Of a stretch of DNA of 64,000 nucleotides, positions 33,814 to 41,429 are shown piece by piece. The translations under genes were made by a program, and so were the position numbers. This DNA comes from Nocardia ignorata NBRC 108230 (lineage in GTDB: Bacteria > Actinomycetota > Actinomycetes > Mycobacteriales > Mycobacteriaceae). The stretch covers positions 62,001 to 126,000 of the forward strand of contig NZ_BDBI01000005.1 of assembly GCF_001612905.1 (NCBI RefSeq). Reading direction: 5' to 3'. Position 1 is the stretch's first letter. Each line of letters starts with the position of its first letter. The notes beneath the pieces are model-generated. The model was not told the origin of the DNA and did not search any database. It saw nothing but the letters and a program-made list of their open reading frames with translations.

Positions 33814-34650
33814 TTGAAGCATGTGCACGCCGGGAAAGTCCGTGACCTCTACGAGGACGGCGACACCCTGCTGCTCGTCGCGTCGGATCGTGTCTCGGTC
33901 TACGACGTGGTGCTGCCGACGCCGATCCCCGGCAAGGGCGCACTGCTGACCCAGCTGTCGAACTGGTGGTTCGAGTACTTCACCGACATTCCCAACCACG
34001 TGGTGTCGGCCACCGATGTGCCCGCCGAGTTCGCCGGTCGCGGTATCCGGGTGAAGCCGCTGAAGATGCTGCAGGTCGAGTGCATCGCGCGCGGGTACCT
34101 GACCGGGTCGGGGCTCAAGGAGTACCAGCAGTCGGGCACCGTCTCCGGTATCGCGCTGCCCGCCGGCCTGCGTGACGGCGACAAACTGCCCGAGCCCATC
34201 TTCACCCCCTCCACCAAGGCCGCCGAGGGGCACGACGAGGCGATCAGCTTCGCCGACGTGGTGAACCAGGAGGGCCGCGAGGTCGCCGAGAAGCTGCGGG
34301 ACCTGACCCTCGAGATCTACACGCGCGGTGCCGAGCACGCGGCGAAGGCGGGGGTGATCGTCGCCGACACGAAGGTCGAATTCGGCTGGGACGGTGAGGT
34401 TCTCACGCTCGGTGACGAGGTGCTCACCTCGGACTCCTCGCGTTTCTGGCCCGCGGACGAATGGGAGCCCGGTCGCCCCCAGCGCTCCTTCGACAAGCAG
34501 TTCGTCCGCGACTGGTCCACCTCCACCGGCTGGAACAAGGAATACCCCGGTCCGGAGATCCCCGCCGACGTGGTCGAGGCGACGCGGCGCAAGTACGAAG
34601 AGGCCTACGAGCGCATCACCGGCGAGAGCTGGACGGGTACCCGGGGATAG
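33814..34650 (+). CDS. purC: SAICAR synthetase PurC
   Basis: 278 residues. Motifs GKVRDLYEDGDTLLLVASDR, KMLQVECIARGYLTGSGLKEY, FTPSTKAAEGHDEAISF and RFWPADEW, SFDKQFVRDW are diagnostic of phosphoribosylaminoimidazole-succinocarboxamide synthase. It joins aspartate to CAIR in purine synthesis using ATP. A TTG at 33814 is the best start: AGGAGG at 33801-33806 lies 7 nt upstream and no in-frame ATG/GTG fits before the conserved GKVRD. The gene stands apart from other pur genes in this window and is convergent with the HxlR gene. Confidence 0.95.
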   Translation: MKHVHAGKVRDLYEDGDTLLLVASDRVSVYDVVLPTPIPGKGALLTQLSNWWFEYFTDIPNHVVSATDVPAEFAGRGIRVKPLKMLQVECIARGYLTGSGLKEYQQSGTVSGIALPAGLRDGDKLPEPIFTPSTKAAEGHDEAISFADVVNQEGREVAEKLRDLTLEIYTRGAEHAAKAGVIVADTKVEFGWDGEVLTLGDEVLTSDSSRFWPADEWEPGRPQRSFDKQFVRDWSTSTGWNKEYPGPEIPADVVEATRRKYEEAYERITGESWTGTRG

Positions 34651-34665
34651 TCGTCGCCGCGCGCG

Positions 34666-35061
34666 TCAGTGCACGGGTGCGGCAACACCTTTCACCGCGC
34701 AGATGTGGTCCATCTGCTCGTTTCCCCATTCGCCGAGGGTCACCAGCGCGGCGTTGAGCGACACCCCGCGCTCGGTGAGGGAGTACTCCACTTTCGGTGG
34801 GACCTGCGCGTAGATCTCACGGCTGATGATGCCGTCGTGCTCCAGCTCGCGCAGCTGCTGGATCAGCATCTTCTCGGTGACACCGGGGACGAGGCGTTTC
34901 AGGTCGCCGAAGCGCTGGGTGCCGGTGGACAGGGCCCACAGGATCAGGGCCTTCCATTTGCCGCCCACCACGTCGAGGGCGGCATCGATGCCGCACGAAT
35001 ACGGATGCTGTCGCTGCTTCATCTCCGCCTTACTTACTTTTTTGTAGGTATTGCACTTCAC
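34666..35061 (-). CDS. HxlR-family regulator
   Basis: 131 residues from ATG 35061, or 118 from ATG 35022 (MKQRQHPYSCGIDAAL), which agrees better with family length. The winged helix DVVGGKWKALILWALSTG, RFGDLKRLVPGVTEKMLIQQLRELE and VEYSLTERG is typical. A conserved Cys (YSCGID) could sense thiol-reactive compounds, as in other HxlR members. It is divergent from the imine-reductase-like gene with an 8-bp palindrome in the gap overlapping the 35061 start; that overlap favours the 35022 start. Confidence 0.88.
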   Translation of the reverse strand: MKCNTYKKVSKAEMKQRQHPYSCGIDAALDVVGGKWKALILWALSTGTQRFGDLKRLVPGVTEKMLIQQLRELEHDGIISREIYAQVPPKVEYSLTERGVSLNAALVTLGEWGNEQMDHICAVKGVAAPVH

Positions 35062-35079
35062 AGTCGGTACTTGTGAAGT
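35055..35079. promoter_or_regulatory. HxlR operator candidate
   Basis: ACTTCACA (35055-35062) and TGTGAAGT (35072-35079) form a perfect 8-bp inverted repeat with a 9-bp spacer. It sits between the divergent HxlR gene and the oxidoreductase. Confidence 0.45.
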
Positions 35080-35148
35080 CTAGCGCAACGGGCGAATCTG
35101 GGAGTGCATCGCCGAGCGACGGCGACAACCTTTCGGACTAGGGGAGCA

Positions 35149-35967
35149 ATGAGCAACTCGATTGCGGTACAGCGTGTTTCGGTGATCGGCCTCGGCGCGA
35201 TGGGTGCCGCGCTCGCGAAGGCGCTGCTGGCGGGTGGTCACGAGGTGACGGTGTGGAATCGCACCGCCGCGCGGGCCGAACCGCTGGTCGCCGAAGGCGC
35301 GACGGTGGCGACCACTTCGGCCGAGGCGATGGCGGCCGGGGACCTGGTGATCCTGTGCGTCCTCGACGACGCGGCGGTGCGTGAGCACGTGGAGCCCGCC
35401 GCCGAGCAGTTGCGCGGCCGCGTGCTGGTGAACCTGACGACCACCACCCCGGAACAGGGGCGCTCGCTCGGCCGCTGGGCCGAGGCGAACGGCGTGGAGC
35501 TCATCGACGGCGGCATCATGGCGGTGCCGTCGATGATCGGCGGGCCCGCGGCCTTCCTGCTCTACAGCGGTAGCACCGCCGCGTTCGACCGGTTCCGGCA
35601 CGTCCTCGATCTGTTCGGGCGCGCCGAATGGGTCGGTACGGACTACGGTGCCGCGGCCATGTACGACCTGGCGATCCTCGGCGGTATGTACTCGATGTTC
35701 GCCGGCTTCCAGCAGGGCGGGAAGATGGTGCGCACCACCGGTGGTTCGGCCGCCCACCTGGCCACCCTGATGGGCCCCTTCCTGCAGGCGATGGCCGGGA
35801 TGTTCGCTCAGTACGCACCCGGCATCGACGACCCGGCGAGCTACGTTCCCGAGCAGAGCGCCGACTTCACCGCGGGCGCGCTCACCACCATCAACACCGC
35901 CGCGGACGAGGCGGGTACGCCTTCGGAGTTGCTTCAGGTGCTCCTGAAGACGGTGCCCGGCATCTGA
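35149..35967 (+). CDS. NAD(P)-binding oxidoreductase, imine-reductase/6PGDH-like
   Basis: 272 residues from ATG 35149 with GGGGAG upstream. The Rossmann motif is GLGAMG (14-19), followed by LAGGHEVTVWNRT for NADP specificity, then VNLTTTTPEQGRSLG and a helical C-terminal dimerisation domain (TDYGAAAMYDLAILGGMYSMF). These features match bacterial imine reductases of the beta-hydroxyacid dehydrogenase superfamily. Substrate unknown. It is probably controlled by the divergent HxlR gene. Confidence 0.82.
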   Translation: MSNSIAVQRVSVIGLGAMGAALAKALLAGGHEVTVWNRTAARAEPLVAEGATVATTSAEAMAAGDLVILCVLDDAAVREHVEPAAEQLRGRVLVNLTTTTPEQGRSLGRWAEANGVELIDGGIMAVPSMIGGPAAFLLYSGSTAAFDRFRHVLDLFGRAEWVGTDYGAAAMYDLAILGGMYSMFAGFQQGGKMVRTTGGSAAHLATLMGPFLQAMAGMFAQYAPGIDDPASYVPEQSADFTAGALTTINTAADEAGTPSELLQVLLKTVPGI

Positions 35968-35976
35968 GCCCGAGTA

Positions 35977-36015
35977 CGCGGTCCGATCGTGCGAAAGATC
36001 CGCGATCGGACCGCG
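35977..36015. terminator. bidirectional terminator, oxidoreductase/NQO genes
   Basis: CGCGGTCCGATCG (35977-35989) pairs perfectly with CGATCGGACCGCG (36003-36015). It lies in the 75-bp gap between two convergent genes and can serve both. Confidence 0.7.
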
Positions 36016-36042
36016 CTGTGTGCCCGGCAACAGGGGGCGGGG

Positions 36043-36801
36043 TCAGGCGTTCACCAACTCGGCTGCGAGGAGTTCGTCGACGAAGCCCTCGGCCCGCGCG
36101 TCGAACGCGGCGTAGTGCGCGGCCCGCGCGTCACCCGCGATGGCATCACCGATCACCAGATTGCCTTCGGCGTCGATGGATTGGGGCTGGTCCTCGGCAT
36201 CGGGCAGCAGGCCGACGCGGGAATCGGCGAAACCGCTGTAGTACGCCAGGCCCTCGTTGAGCTGGGCCTCGAGTAGCTGCTGCATGCCGGGAACGATCGC
36301 GTCGCCCGCGGTGGCGCCCGCCAGACCCAGCCACAGGATGCGTTTGCCCGCCAGCTTCGGCTTGCTGCGGCCGTAGGCGAAACCGTAGTTCCAGACGCTG
36401 TCGATCCAGCCCTTGAGCATGGCGGGAACGCTCTGCCAGTACACAGGGAACACGACGACGATCACGTCGGCGGCCTGGACCCGGCGCATGTGCGCCTCGG
36501 TGGTCGCCGAGTACACCTTGTCGCGATTGCCCCATTCGGGCTGGTCGGCCACGGTCATCCGGGGGTCGAAGTTCTCGCGGTGCAGGTCGAGGAAGTCGAT
36601 CGCGTACCCGGCGGCGATGAGCCGGGCGACCGCGCGGTCGGCGACATGAGCCGACAGCGAATCGGCGCGGTGATGCGACAGGACCACCAGGGCCCGCCGG
36701 TCGACCGCCGATTCGCCCGCGCTCGCGGCGCGATCGAGGCCGGTGGGCGCGGGAGGCGTTGCGGTGCGAGCGGATTCGGGTGTGGCGGAGGGCTGCGACA
36801 T
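36043..36801 (-). CDS. NAD(P)H quinone oxidoreductase-like flavoprotein
   Basis: 252 residues from ATG 36801. After about 35 low-complexity residues the flavodoxin-like fold begins with ALVVLSHHRADSLSAHVAD. It continues FLDLHRENFDPRMT, VVFPVYWQSVPAMLKGWIDSV and GYGRSKPKL-type loops (FAYGRSKPKLAGKRILW), typical of NQO1/MdaB two-electron quinone reductases using FMN or FAD. It is divergent from an AraC regulator, which may induce it. An upstream in-frame ATG at 36855 would only add Ser/Thr-rich residues. Confidence 0.85.
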   Translation of the reverse strand: MSQPSATPESARTATPPAPTGLDRAASAGESAVDRRALVVLSHHRADSLSAHVADRAVARLIAAGYAIDFLDLHRENFDPRMTVADQPEWGNRDKVYSATTEAHMRRVQAADVIVVVFPVYWQSVPAMLKGWIDSVWNYGFAYGRSKPKLAGKRILWLGLAGATAGDAIVPGMQQLLEAQLNEGLAYYSGFADSRVGLLPDAEDQPQSIDAEGNLVIGDAIAGDARAAHYAAFDARAEGFVDELLAAELVNA

Positions 36802-36923
36802 GGTGACTCCCTGGTCGTCGGTGGTGCGGGCGGTGTGCCCTGTGCTTCGAGTCAACCGTGAATCGCGTGGACGATCTATGGGTGATCATCTCCAGTCGAT
36901 AGGAATTCGTCTACGCTGGTGGC

Positions 36924-37886
36924 GTGGATCCGTTGAGTTCGCTGTTGAGCGGCATTCGTGCCGAAGGATCGGTCGTCACCCACGCCGTGCTGCGGTCGCC
37001 GTGGACCATCCGCTTCGCCGACCGTGCGCCCCTGGTCATGGTCACCGTCCTGCGCGGCGGCGGCACTCTGGTGCTCGCCGACGGGTCGTCGACCCGGCTG
37101 GTGGCCGGTGACACCGCCGTCGTCCAGGCCTGCGAGCCGTTCCATCTGGCCGATACCCGGGCGGCGCTCGACCGCCCGCACATGGGCTACGAGCTGTCGT
37201 GTTTCGTGCCCCGTGGTTTCGGCCCGGCCGATCTCGCCTGTGCCACACCGGAACTCGTCGAGACCGCGACCGGCGCGCCCGAGGAGACCTCCCTCATCGT
37301 CGGCGCCTATCGGGCGTCCGGGCGGCGGCACGAACGGCTGCTGCGCGCCCTGCCGCCGGTGATGGTCGTCAGCGACGACCCCGAGGTCTGCGCGTGGCTG
37401 GAGCAGTCCGCCGCCGACGCGGTCCGGCTCAGCGCGGGCTCACAGGCATTGATGGACCGGCTCCTGGACTGGGCGTTGGTGTGCACGCTGCGCACCTGGC
37501 TTGCGGCACAGCAGCATTGCGCGCCCGCCTGGTATCGCGGCATGGCCGACCCGGTCGTCGGGCCCGCGCTCGAGGCCATCCACAACGATCCGTTCCGGCG
37601 CTGGACGGTGGCCGATCTCGCGGCCGAGGCGGCGGTGTCGCGGGCCCTGTTCGCGCGCCGGTTCAGTGAGGTGATGGGCGAGACTCCGCTGGCCTATCTC
37701 ACCGAATGGCGGATGGCCGAGGCCGAGGAACTGCTCGCCGACCCGAATCGCAGCGTCGCCCAGGTGGCGACCACCGTCGGCTACTCCGATGCGTTCGGGT
37801 TCAGTGCCGCCTTCAAACGTCTTCGCGGACAGAGCCCTTCGGAATTCCGCTCCACTCTGCGTCAGCCTGCCCTCGCGCGGGCGTGA
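36924..37886 (+). CDS. AraC-family regulator with cupin N-terminus
   Basis: 320 residues from GTG 36924. The N-terminal sensor is a cupin_6-type domain (APLVMVTVLRGGGTLVLADG, LVAGDTAVVQ). The C-terminal double HTH includes WTVADLAAEAAVSRALFARRF and VAQVATTVGYSDAFGFSAAF. Divergent to the quinone-reductase gene at 122 bp, so it likely regulates that gene. It ends one base before the Nudix gene coming from the other strand. Confidence 0.87.
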   Translation: MDPLSSLLSGIRAEGSVVTHAVLRSPWTIRFADRAPLVMVTVLRGGGTLVLADGSSTRLVAGDTAVVQACEPFHLADTRAALDRPHMGYELSCFVPRGFGPADLACATPELVETATGAPEETSLIVGAYRASGRRHERLLRALPPVMVVSDDPEVCAWLEQSAADAVRLSAGSQALMDRLLDWALVCTLRTWLAAQQHCAPAWYRGMADPVVGPALEAIHNDPFRRWTVADLAAEAAVSRALFARRFSEVMGETPLAYLTEWRMAEAEELLADPNRSVAQVATTVGYSDAFGFSAAFKRLRGQSPSEFRSTLRQPALARA

Positions 37887-37887
37887 G

Positions 37888-38379
37888 TCACGGCGTCGGT
37901 GCGGTACCCGCGAGGTGCTCGGCCAGGCGCTGCAACAGCGGACGCTGACCCTTGACCAGCTTGGGTTCGGCGATCGCCGGGGCGAACCAGCCGACCCGGT
38001 CGATCTCGGGGAACTCGCCGAGGCGGCCCGAGCGCGGCGGCCACTCCATGGTGAAGGTGCCCGGGACGACCGCGTCCGGATCGAGGTCGCCCTCCACGGC
38101 CCACACCGTGACCGTCTTGCGGCGCGATCCGCTGCCGTACTGCACGTCACCGAGTGCGATCCACGGCCCGTCCGGCACCGGCAACCCGAGCTCCTCGGTG
38201 AACTCACGTGCGGCGGCCACCTCCGCGGATTCGACCCCGATCTCGTACTCGCCCTTGGGGATCGACCACGCCGACTCGTCCTTCTTCGCGAACAACGGTC
38301 CGCCCATGTGCCCGATCAACACCTCGATCCCGGCCTCGCCACGCCGGAACACCAGTACACCCGCGCTGTAGACATCCAC
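37888..38379 (-). CDS. Nudix hydrolase
   Basis: 163 residues from GTG 38379. The Nudix helix region reads GEYEIGVESAEVAAAREF then TEELG. Glu and the REFTEELG portion are canonical, but there are six rather than five residues between the first Gly and the Glu, one more than the usual GX5EX7REUXEEXGU box. The flanks VLVFRRGEAGIEVLIGHMGG and AWSIPKGE match the family that hydrolyses small nucleotide or dinucleotide pyrophosphates. Specificity is not determined. Confidence 0.85.
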   Translation of the reverse strand: MDVYSAGVLVFRRGEAGIEVLIGHMGGPLFAKKDESAWSIPKGEYEIGVESAEVAAAREFTEELGLPVPDGPWIALGDVQYGSGSRRKTVTVWAVEGDLDPDAVVPGTFTMEWPPRSGRLGEFPEIDRVGWFAPAIAEPKLVKGQRPLLQRLAEHLAGTAPTP

Positions 38380-38418
38380 GCCGTCGAGTCTGCCAGGTGC
38401 GGGAAACGCGGTGGCGGG

Positions 38419-38829
38419 TCAGTCGAGGGCGTCGACGAAACGGGTGAGCAGACGGGCGAATTCGGTGCGCTCGGTGGGGGTCCAGCCGGACATGGCGCGG
38501 TCGAAAGCGCTCTGGCGGCGTCGATGGGCCGCGGCGAGGATGTCGGTGCCCCGGTCGGTGAGCTCCAGGAGTGACCGTCTGCCGTCGGTCTGATCGGCCA
38601 CGCGGCGCACCGAGCCGTCGGCCACGGCGGCGGCCACCAGCTTGCTCGCGCGCGGTTGGTCGACGGCGAGGGCAGCGGCGACGGTGGAGACGGTGGGGTC
38701 CTGGTGTGCCTCGATGACGTCGAGTACGTCGAACACCTGCCCGGTCGGCGTGTCCGGCGACAGCGCCCGTCTGGTTTGGCGGCGCCGGATCCCGATCATC
38801 GCTCGTTCGATGTGCTCGACCTCGTTCAC
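38419..38829 (-). CDS. MarR-family regulator
   Basis: 136 residues from GTG 38829. The winged helix STVAAALAVDQPRASKLVAAAVADG, followed by the beta-wing RRVADQTDGRRSLLELTDRG, is classical MarR. It is divergent from a second MarR-like gene at 38894, and the 64-bp gap contains a large duplicated palindrome (38849-38878). It probably binds there to control both genes. Confidence 0.87.
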   Translation of the reverse strand: MNEVEHIERAMIGIRRRQTRRALSPDTPTGQVFDVLDVIEAHQDPTVSTVAAALAVDQPRASKLVAAAVADGSVRRVADQTDGRRSLLELTDRGTDILAAAHRRRQSAFDRAMSGWTPTERTEFARLLTRFVDALD

Positions 38830-38848
38830 GCCATCATGATAGCCTTTT

Positions 38849-38878
38849 GCATGTACATGTCCTTTGACATGTACATGC
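38849..38878. promoter_or_regulatory. duplicated palindromic MarR operator
   Basis: GCATGTACATGTC (38849-38861), CTTT, GACATGTACATGC (38866-38878) form a perfect 13-bp inverted repeat. Each arm contains the self-palindrome CATGTACATG, so two regulator dimers could bind side by side on opposite promoters of the two MarR genes. Confidence 0.65.
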
Positions 38879-38893
38879 GTTGGGAGGTTTCTC

Positions 38894-39313
38894 ATGGCTG
38901 AGCGTCGGCTCATCGGGTACCAGGTCAAGCGGCTGGACCAACTCATCGAGGCCGCTTTCGACCGTGCCGTGGAGGCCGTCGGCATGACACGCCGCGAGTG
39001 GCAGACACTCTCGACGATTGAGCGTGACCACCCCGATCGTGCGGAATTGGTGCGGGCGCTTCGCCCGTTCTGGGAGCTCAACGGCGAATCCGTCGATGCG
39101 GTGATCCAGGGCTTGACCGAGCGCGGCTGGATCACCGGTGCATCGACGGGCCGTCGGGAACTCACGTCGGCAGGTCGTCGCGCCTACGAGTCGGCGACCG
39201 ATTCGGTGGGGACCATCCGGCGCCGCATGGCCGACGGCATCGACGCGGACGAATTCACCGCCTGCACAAGGACTCTCGAACGCATGATCGCGAACCTCGA
39301 GTCGGCGACATGA
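38894..39313 (+). CDS. MarR-like winged-helix protein
   Basis: 139 residues from ATG 38894. RRLIGYQVKRLDQLIEAAFDRA is a MarR-style dimerisation helix and MTRREWQTLSTIE starts the HTH. VDAVIQGLTERGWITGAS and RRELTSAGRRAYE are recognition helix and wing. It is a short relative of MarR with a weaker DNA-binding helix than its divergent neighbour. It could be co-regulator or the regulated product. It ends 9 bp before the oxidoreductase on the other strand. Confidence 0.75.
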   Translation: MAERRLIGYQVKRLDQLIEAAFDRAVEAVGMTRREWQTLSTIERDHPDRAELVRALRPFWELNGESVDAVIQGLTERGWITGASTGRRELTSAGRRAYESATDSVGTIRRRMADGIDADEFTACTRTLERMIANLESAT

Positions 39314-39322
39314 GCCGCACGC

Positions 39323-40543
39323 TCACAATTCGGTGTTCGGGTCCGCCAGACGCTCCGGGTCGACCGGTTCGCCCGAGGTCACCAGTTCCTTGATGCGATC
39401 GGTGACATCCCAGACATTGACGTTCATGCCCGCGCGCACGCGGTTGTCCCGGTCCAGCCAGAAGGCGACGAATTCCGGTTTCGCCACGTTGCCGCGGACG
39501 ACCACCCGCACGTCGTCGTCGCGACCGACATAGCCGGTGTACTCCATGCCGAGGTTGTACTGGTCGGTGAAGAAATAGGGGAGGCGGTCGTAGGTGGCGG
39601 GCTTGCCGAGCATCGTCAGCGCGGCCACCGCAGGCTGATTCAGGGCATTGGCCCAGTGCTCCACGCGTACCCGCTTGTCGAGCAGCGGATGCAGCTCCTC
39701 GGCGATATCGCCGACAGCGACAACATCCGGGTCGCTGGTGCGCAGGGACTCGTCGACCAGGATGCCGGTGCCGGTGGCCAGCCCGGCGGCTTCGGCGATC
39801 TCGATATTCGGCTGCGCGCCCACCGCGACCAGCACCGCGTCGGCGGGCACCACCTGGCCGTCGTCGAGCTGCACGCCCGTGGCCACGCCGTCCTCGGTGA
39901 GGATCATGTCGACGACGACACCGGTACGCAGGTCCACACCGTTGCCGCGATGCAATTCGGCGAACACGGTGCCCATCTGCGGACCGAGCACCGACACCAG
40001 CGGCAGCTCCGCCGCCTCGAGTACCGTCACCTCCAGCTGCCGCGCCCGCGCCTGCGCGGCGACCTCTAGCCCGATCCAGCCCGCGCCGATGATCACCAGC
40101 CGATGCTTCGAACGCAGCACCTCGAGCAGCCGATCGGAGTCACCGATGGTGCGCAGGGTGTACACATTGCTCGCGTCGGCGCCGGGAACGTCGAGGGTGC
40201 GCGGACGCGACCCGGTGGCGAGCGCGAGCTTGTCGTAGGACAGGGTGGAACCGTCCGGCAACGACACCGTTCTCGCGGCCGGATCGAACGCCTCGACCGT
40301 GGTACCCAAGCGCAGGTCGATGTGGTGATCGCGGTACCAGGCCGGCGAATCCACCGTGAAATCCGGCAGCTGCTGATCACCGGCCAGGTGCTGTTTCGAC
40401 AGCGGCGGGCGCTCGTACGGTAGATCGTCCTCGGCCGCCAGCAACGTCACCTGGCCGTCGAAATCGTTGGCGCGCAAGGCTTCGGCCAGTTTGGCGCTTG
40501 CCAGCCCACCACCGACGATCACGAAATGCTGATTCGAGCTCAT
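39323..40543 (-). CDS. FAD-dependent NAD(P)H ferredoxin/rubredoxin reductase
   Basis: 406 residues from ATG 40543. Two dinucleotide folds: IVGGGLASAKLAEAL (FAD) and VIIGAGWIGLEVAAQAR (NADH). VVAVGDIAEE near the C-terminus and the terminal domain FFTDQYNLGMEYTGY are typical of the reductase component of dioxygenase or P450 systems (RubB/ThcD/BphA4 class). No ferredoxin or oxygenase adjoins it, so its partner is elsewhere. It is divergent from the DsbA-like gene. Confidence 0.9.
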   Translation of the reverse strand: MSSNQHFVIVGGGLASAKLAEALRANDFDGQVTLLAAEDDLPYERPPLSKQHLAGDQQLPDFTVDSPAWYRDHHIDLRLGTTVEAFDPAARTVSLPDGSTLSYDKLALATGSRPRTLDVPGADASNVYTLRTIGDSDRLLEVLRSKHRLVIIGAGWIGLEVAAQARARQLEVTVLEAAELPLVSVLGPQMGTVFAELHRGNGVDLRTGVVVDMILTEDGVATGVQLDDGQVVPADAVLVAVGAQPNIEIAEAAGLATGTGILVDESLRTSDPDVVAVGDIAEELHPLLDKRVRVEHWANALNQPAVAALTMLGKPATYDRLPYFFTDQYNLGMEYTGYVGRDDDVRVVVRGNVAKPEFVAFWLDRDNRVRAGMNVNVWDVTDRIKELVTSGEPVDPERLADPNTEL

Positions 40544-40691
40544 ACACGGACTCCTTCTCACGGACGTTCCGGTTTCCCTCGCCGTCGAGCCTAGCCGCGG
40601 GCGGCGATGAGGGGAACGAATCCGGCGCCGGCACGGTTGCACCAACCAGCGGGCCGCCCTGTCCGCACGCAGCTGACCGAGAGGAAGACCC

Positions 40692-41333
40692 GTGAGCGAT
40701 CAGGCCACCAAGGATCTCGCCGAATTCTGGTTCGACCCGCTGTGCCCGTGGTGCTGGATCACCTCGCGCTGGATCCTGGAAGTCCAGCAGGTACGCGATA
40801 TCGAGGTCCGTTTCCACGTGATGAGCCTGGCCGTGCTCAACGAAGGCAGGGACCTGCCGCCGCAGTACGTCGAACTGATGGCCGCGGGCTGGGGCCCGGT
40901 GCGCGTCGCCATCGCCGCCGCCCAGAAGCACGGCGAGGAGATCCTGGCCCCGCTCTACACCGCCCTCGGCACCCGCATCCACGACCGCAAGGCCGAGTTC
41001 GAAGGCGCGACCACGCAGGAAACCCTGACCGCCGTGATCGCCGACGCCCTCGCCGAACTCGACCTCCCCGCCGAACTCGCCGAGGCCGCCGACAGCACCG
41101 ACTACGACGAGGCGCTGCGGGTGAGCCACCACGCGGGCATGGACAAGGTCGGACCCGATGTGGGCACACCGACCATCCACGTCAACGGGGTCGCGTTCTT
41201 CGGACCGGTGCTCTCGCGCATCCCGCGCGGCGAGGACGCGGGACGGGTGTGGGACGGCGTCGTCGCCCTCGCCTCCTACCCCCACTTCTTCGAGCTCAAG
41301 CGCACCCGCACCGAAGAGCCTGTGTTTGATTAG
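40692..41333 (+). CDS. DsbA-family thioredoxin-fold protein (Rv2466c-like, mycothiol-dependent)
   Basis: 213 residues from GTG 40692. The active site is C18-P-W-C21 in [14 protein letters not shown], and the cis-Pro region is [10 protein letters not shown]. The helical insertion matches the FrnE/Rv2466c group. Rv2466c is a mycothiol-dependent reductase able to activate nitro prodrugs (family knowledge). No signal peptide, so it works in the cytoplasm. In M. tuberculosis the homologue adjoins rpiB; here an M48 protease gene lies between them. Confidence 0.88.
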   Translation: MSDQATKDLAEFWFDPLCPWCWITSRWILEVQQVRDIEVRFHVMSLAVLNEGRDLPPQYVELMAAGWGPVRVAIAAAQKHGEEILAPLYTALGTRIHDRKAEFEGATTQETLTAVIADALAELDLPAELAEAADSTDYDEALRVSHHAGMDKVGPDVGTPTIHVNGVAFFGPVLSRIPRGEDAGRVWDGVVALASYPHFFELKRTRTEEPVFD

Positions 41334-41334
41334 C

Positions 41335-41397
41335 GCCTCGAATCCGAGGGGCGATACTGCGGCTTCGCCGTTACGTCTCGCCCCTCGGATCCGAGGC
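41335..41397. terminator. long hairpin between DsbA and M48 protease genes
   Basis: GCCTCGAATCCGAGGGGCGA (41335-41354) pairs with TCGCCCCTCGGATCCGAGGC (41378-41397) at 19 of 20 positions. The right arm also contains the self-palindrome CTCGGATCCGAG. It sits between convergent genes and can act as a bidirectional terminator. Confidence 0.65.
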
Positions 41398-41429
41398 GGC
41401 CGAAAACCCGTGGTGGTTGCGGATAGGGC

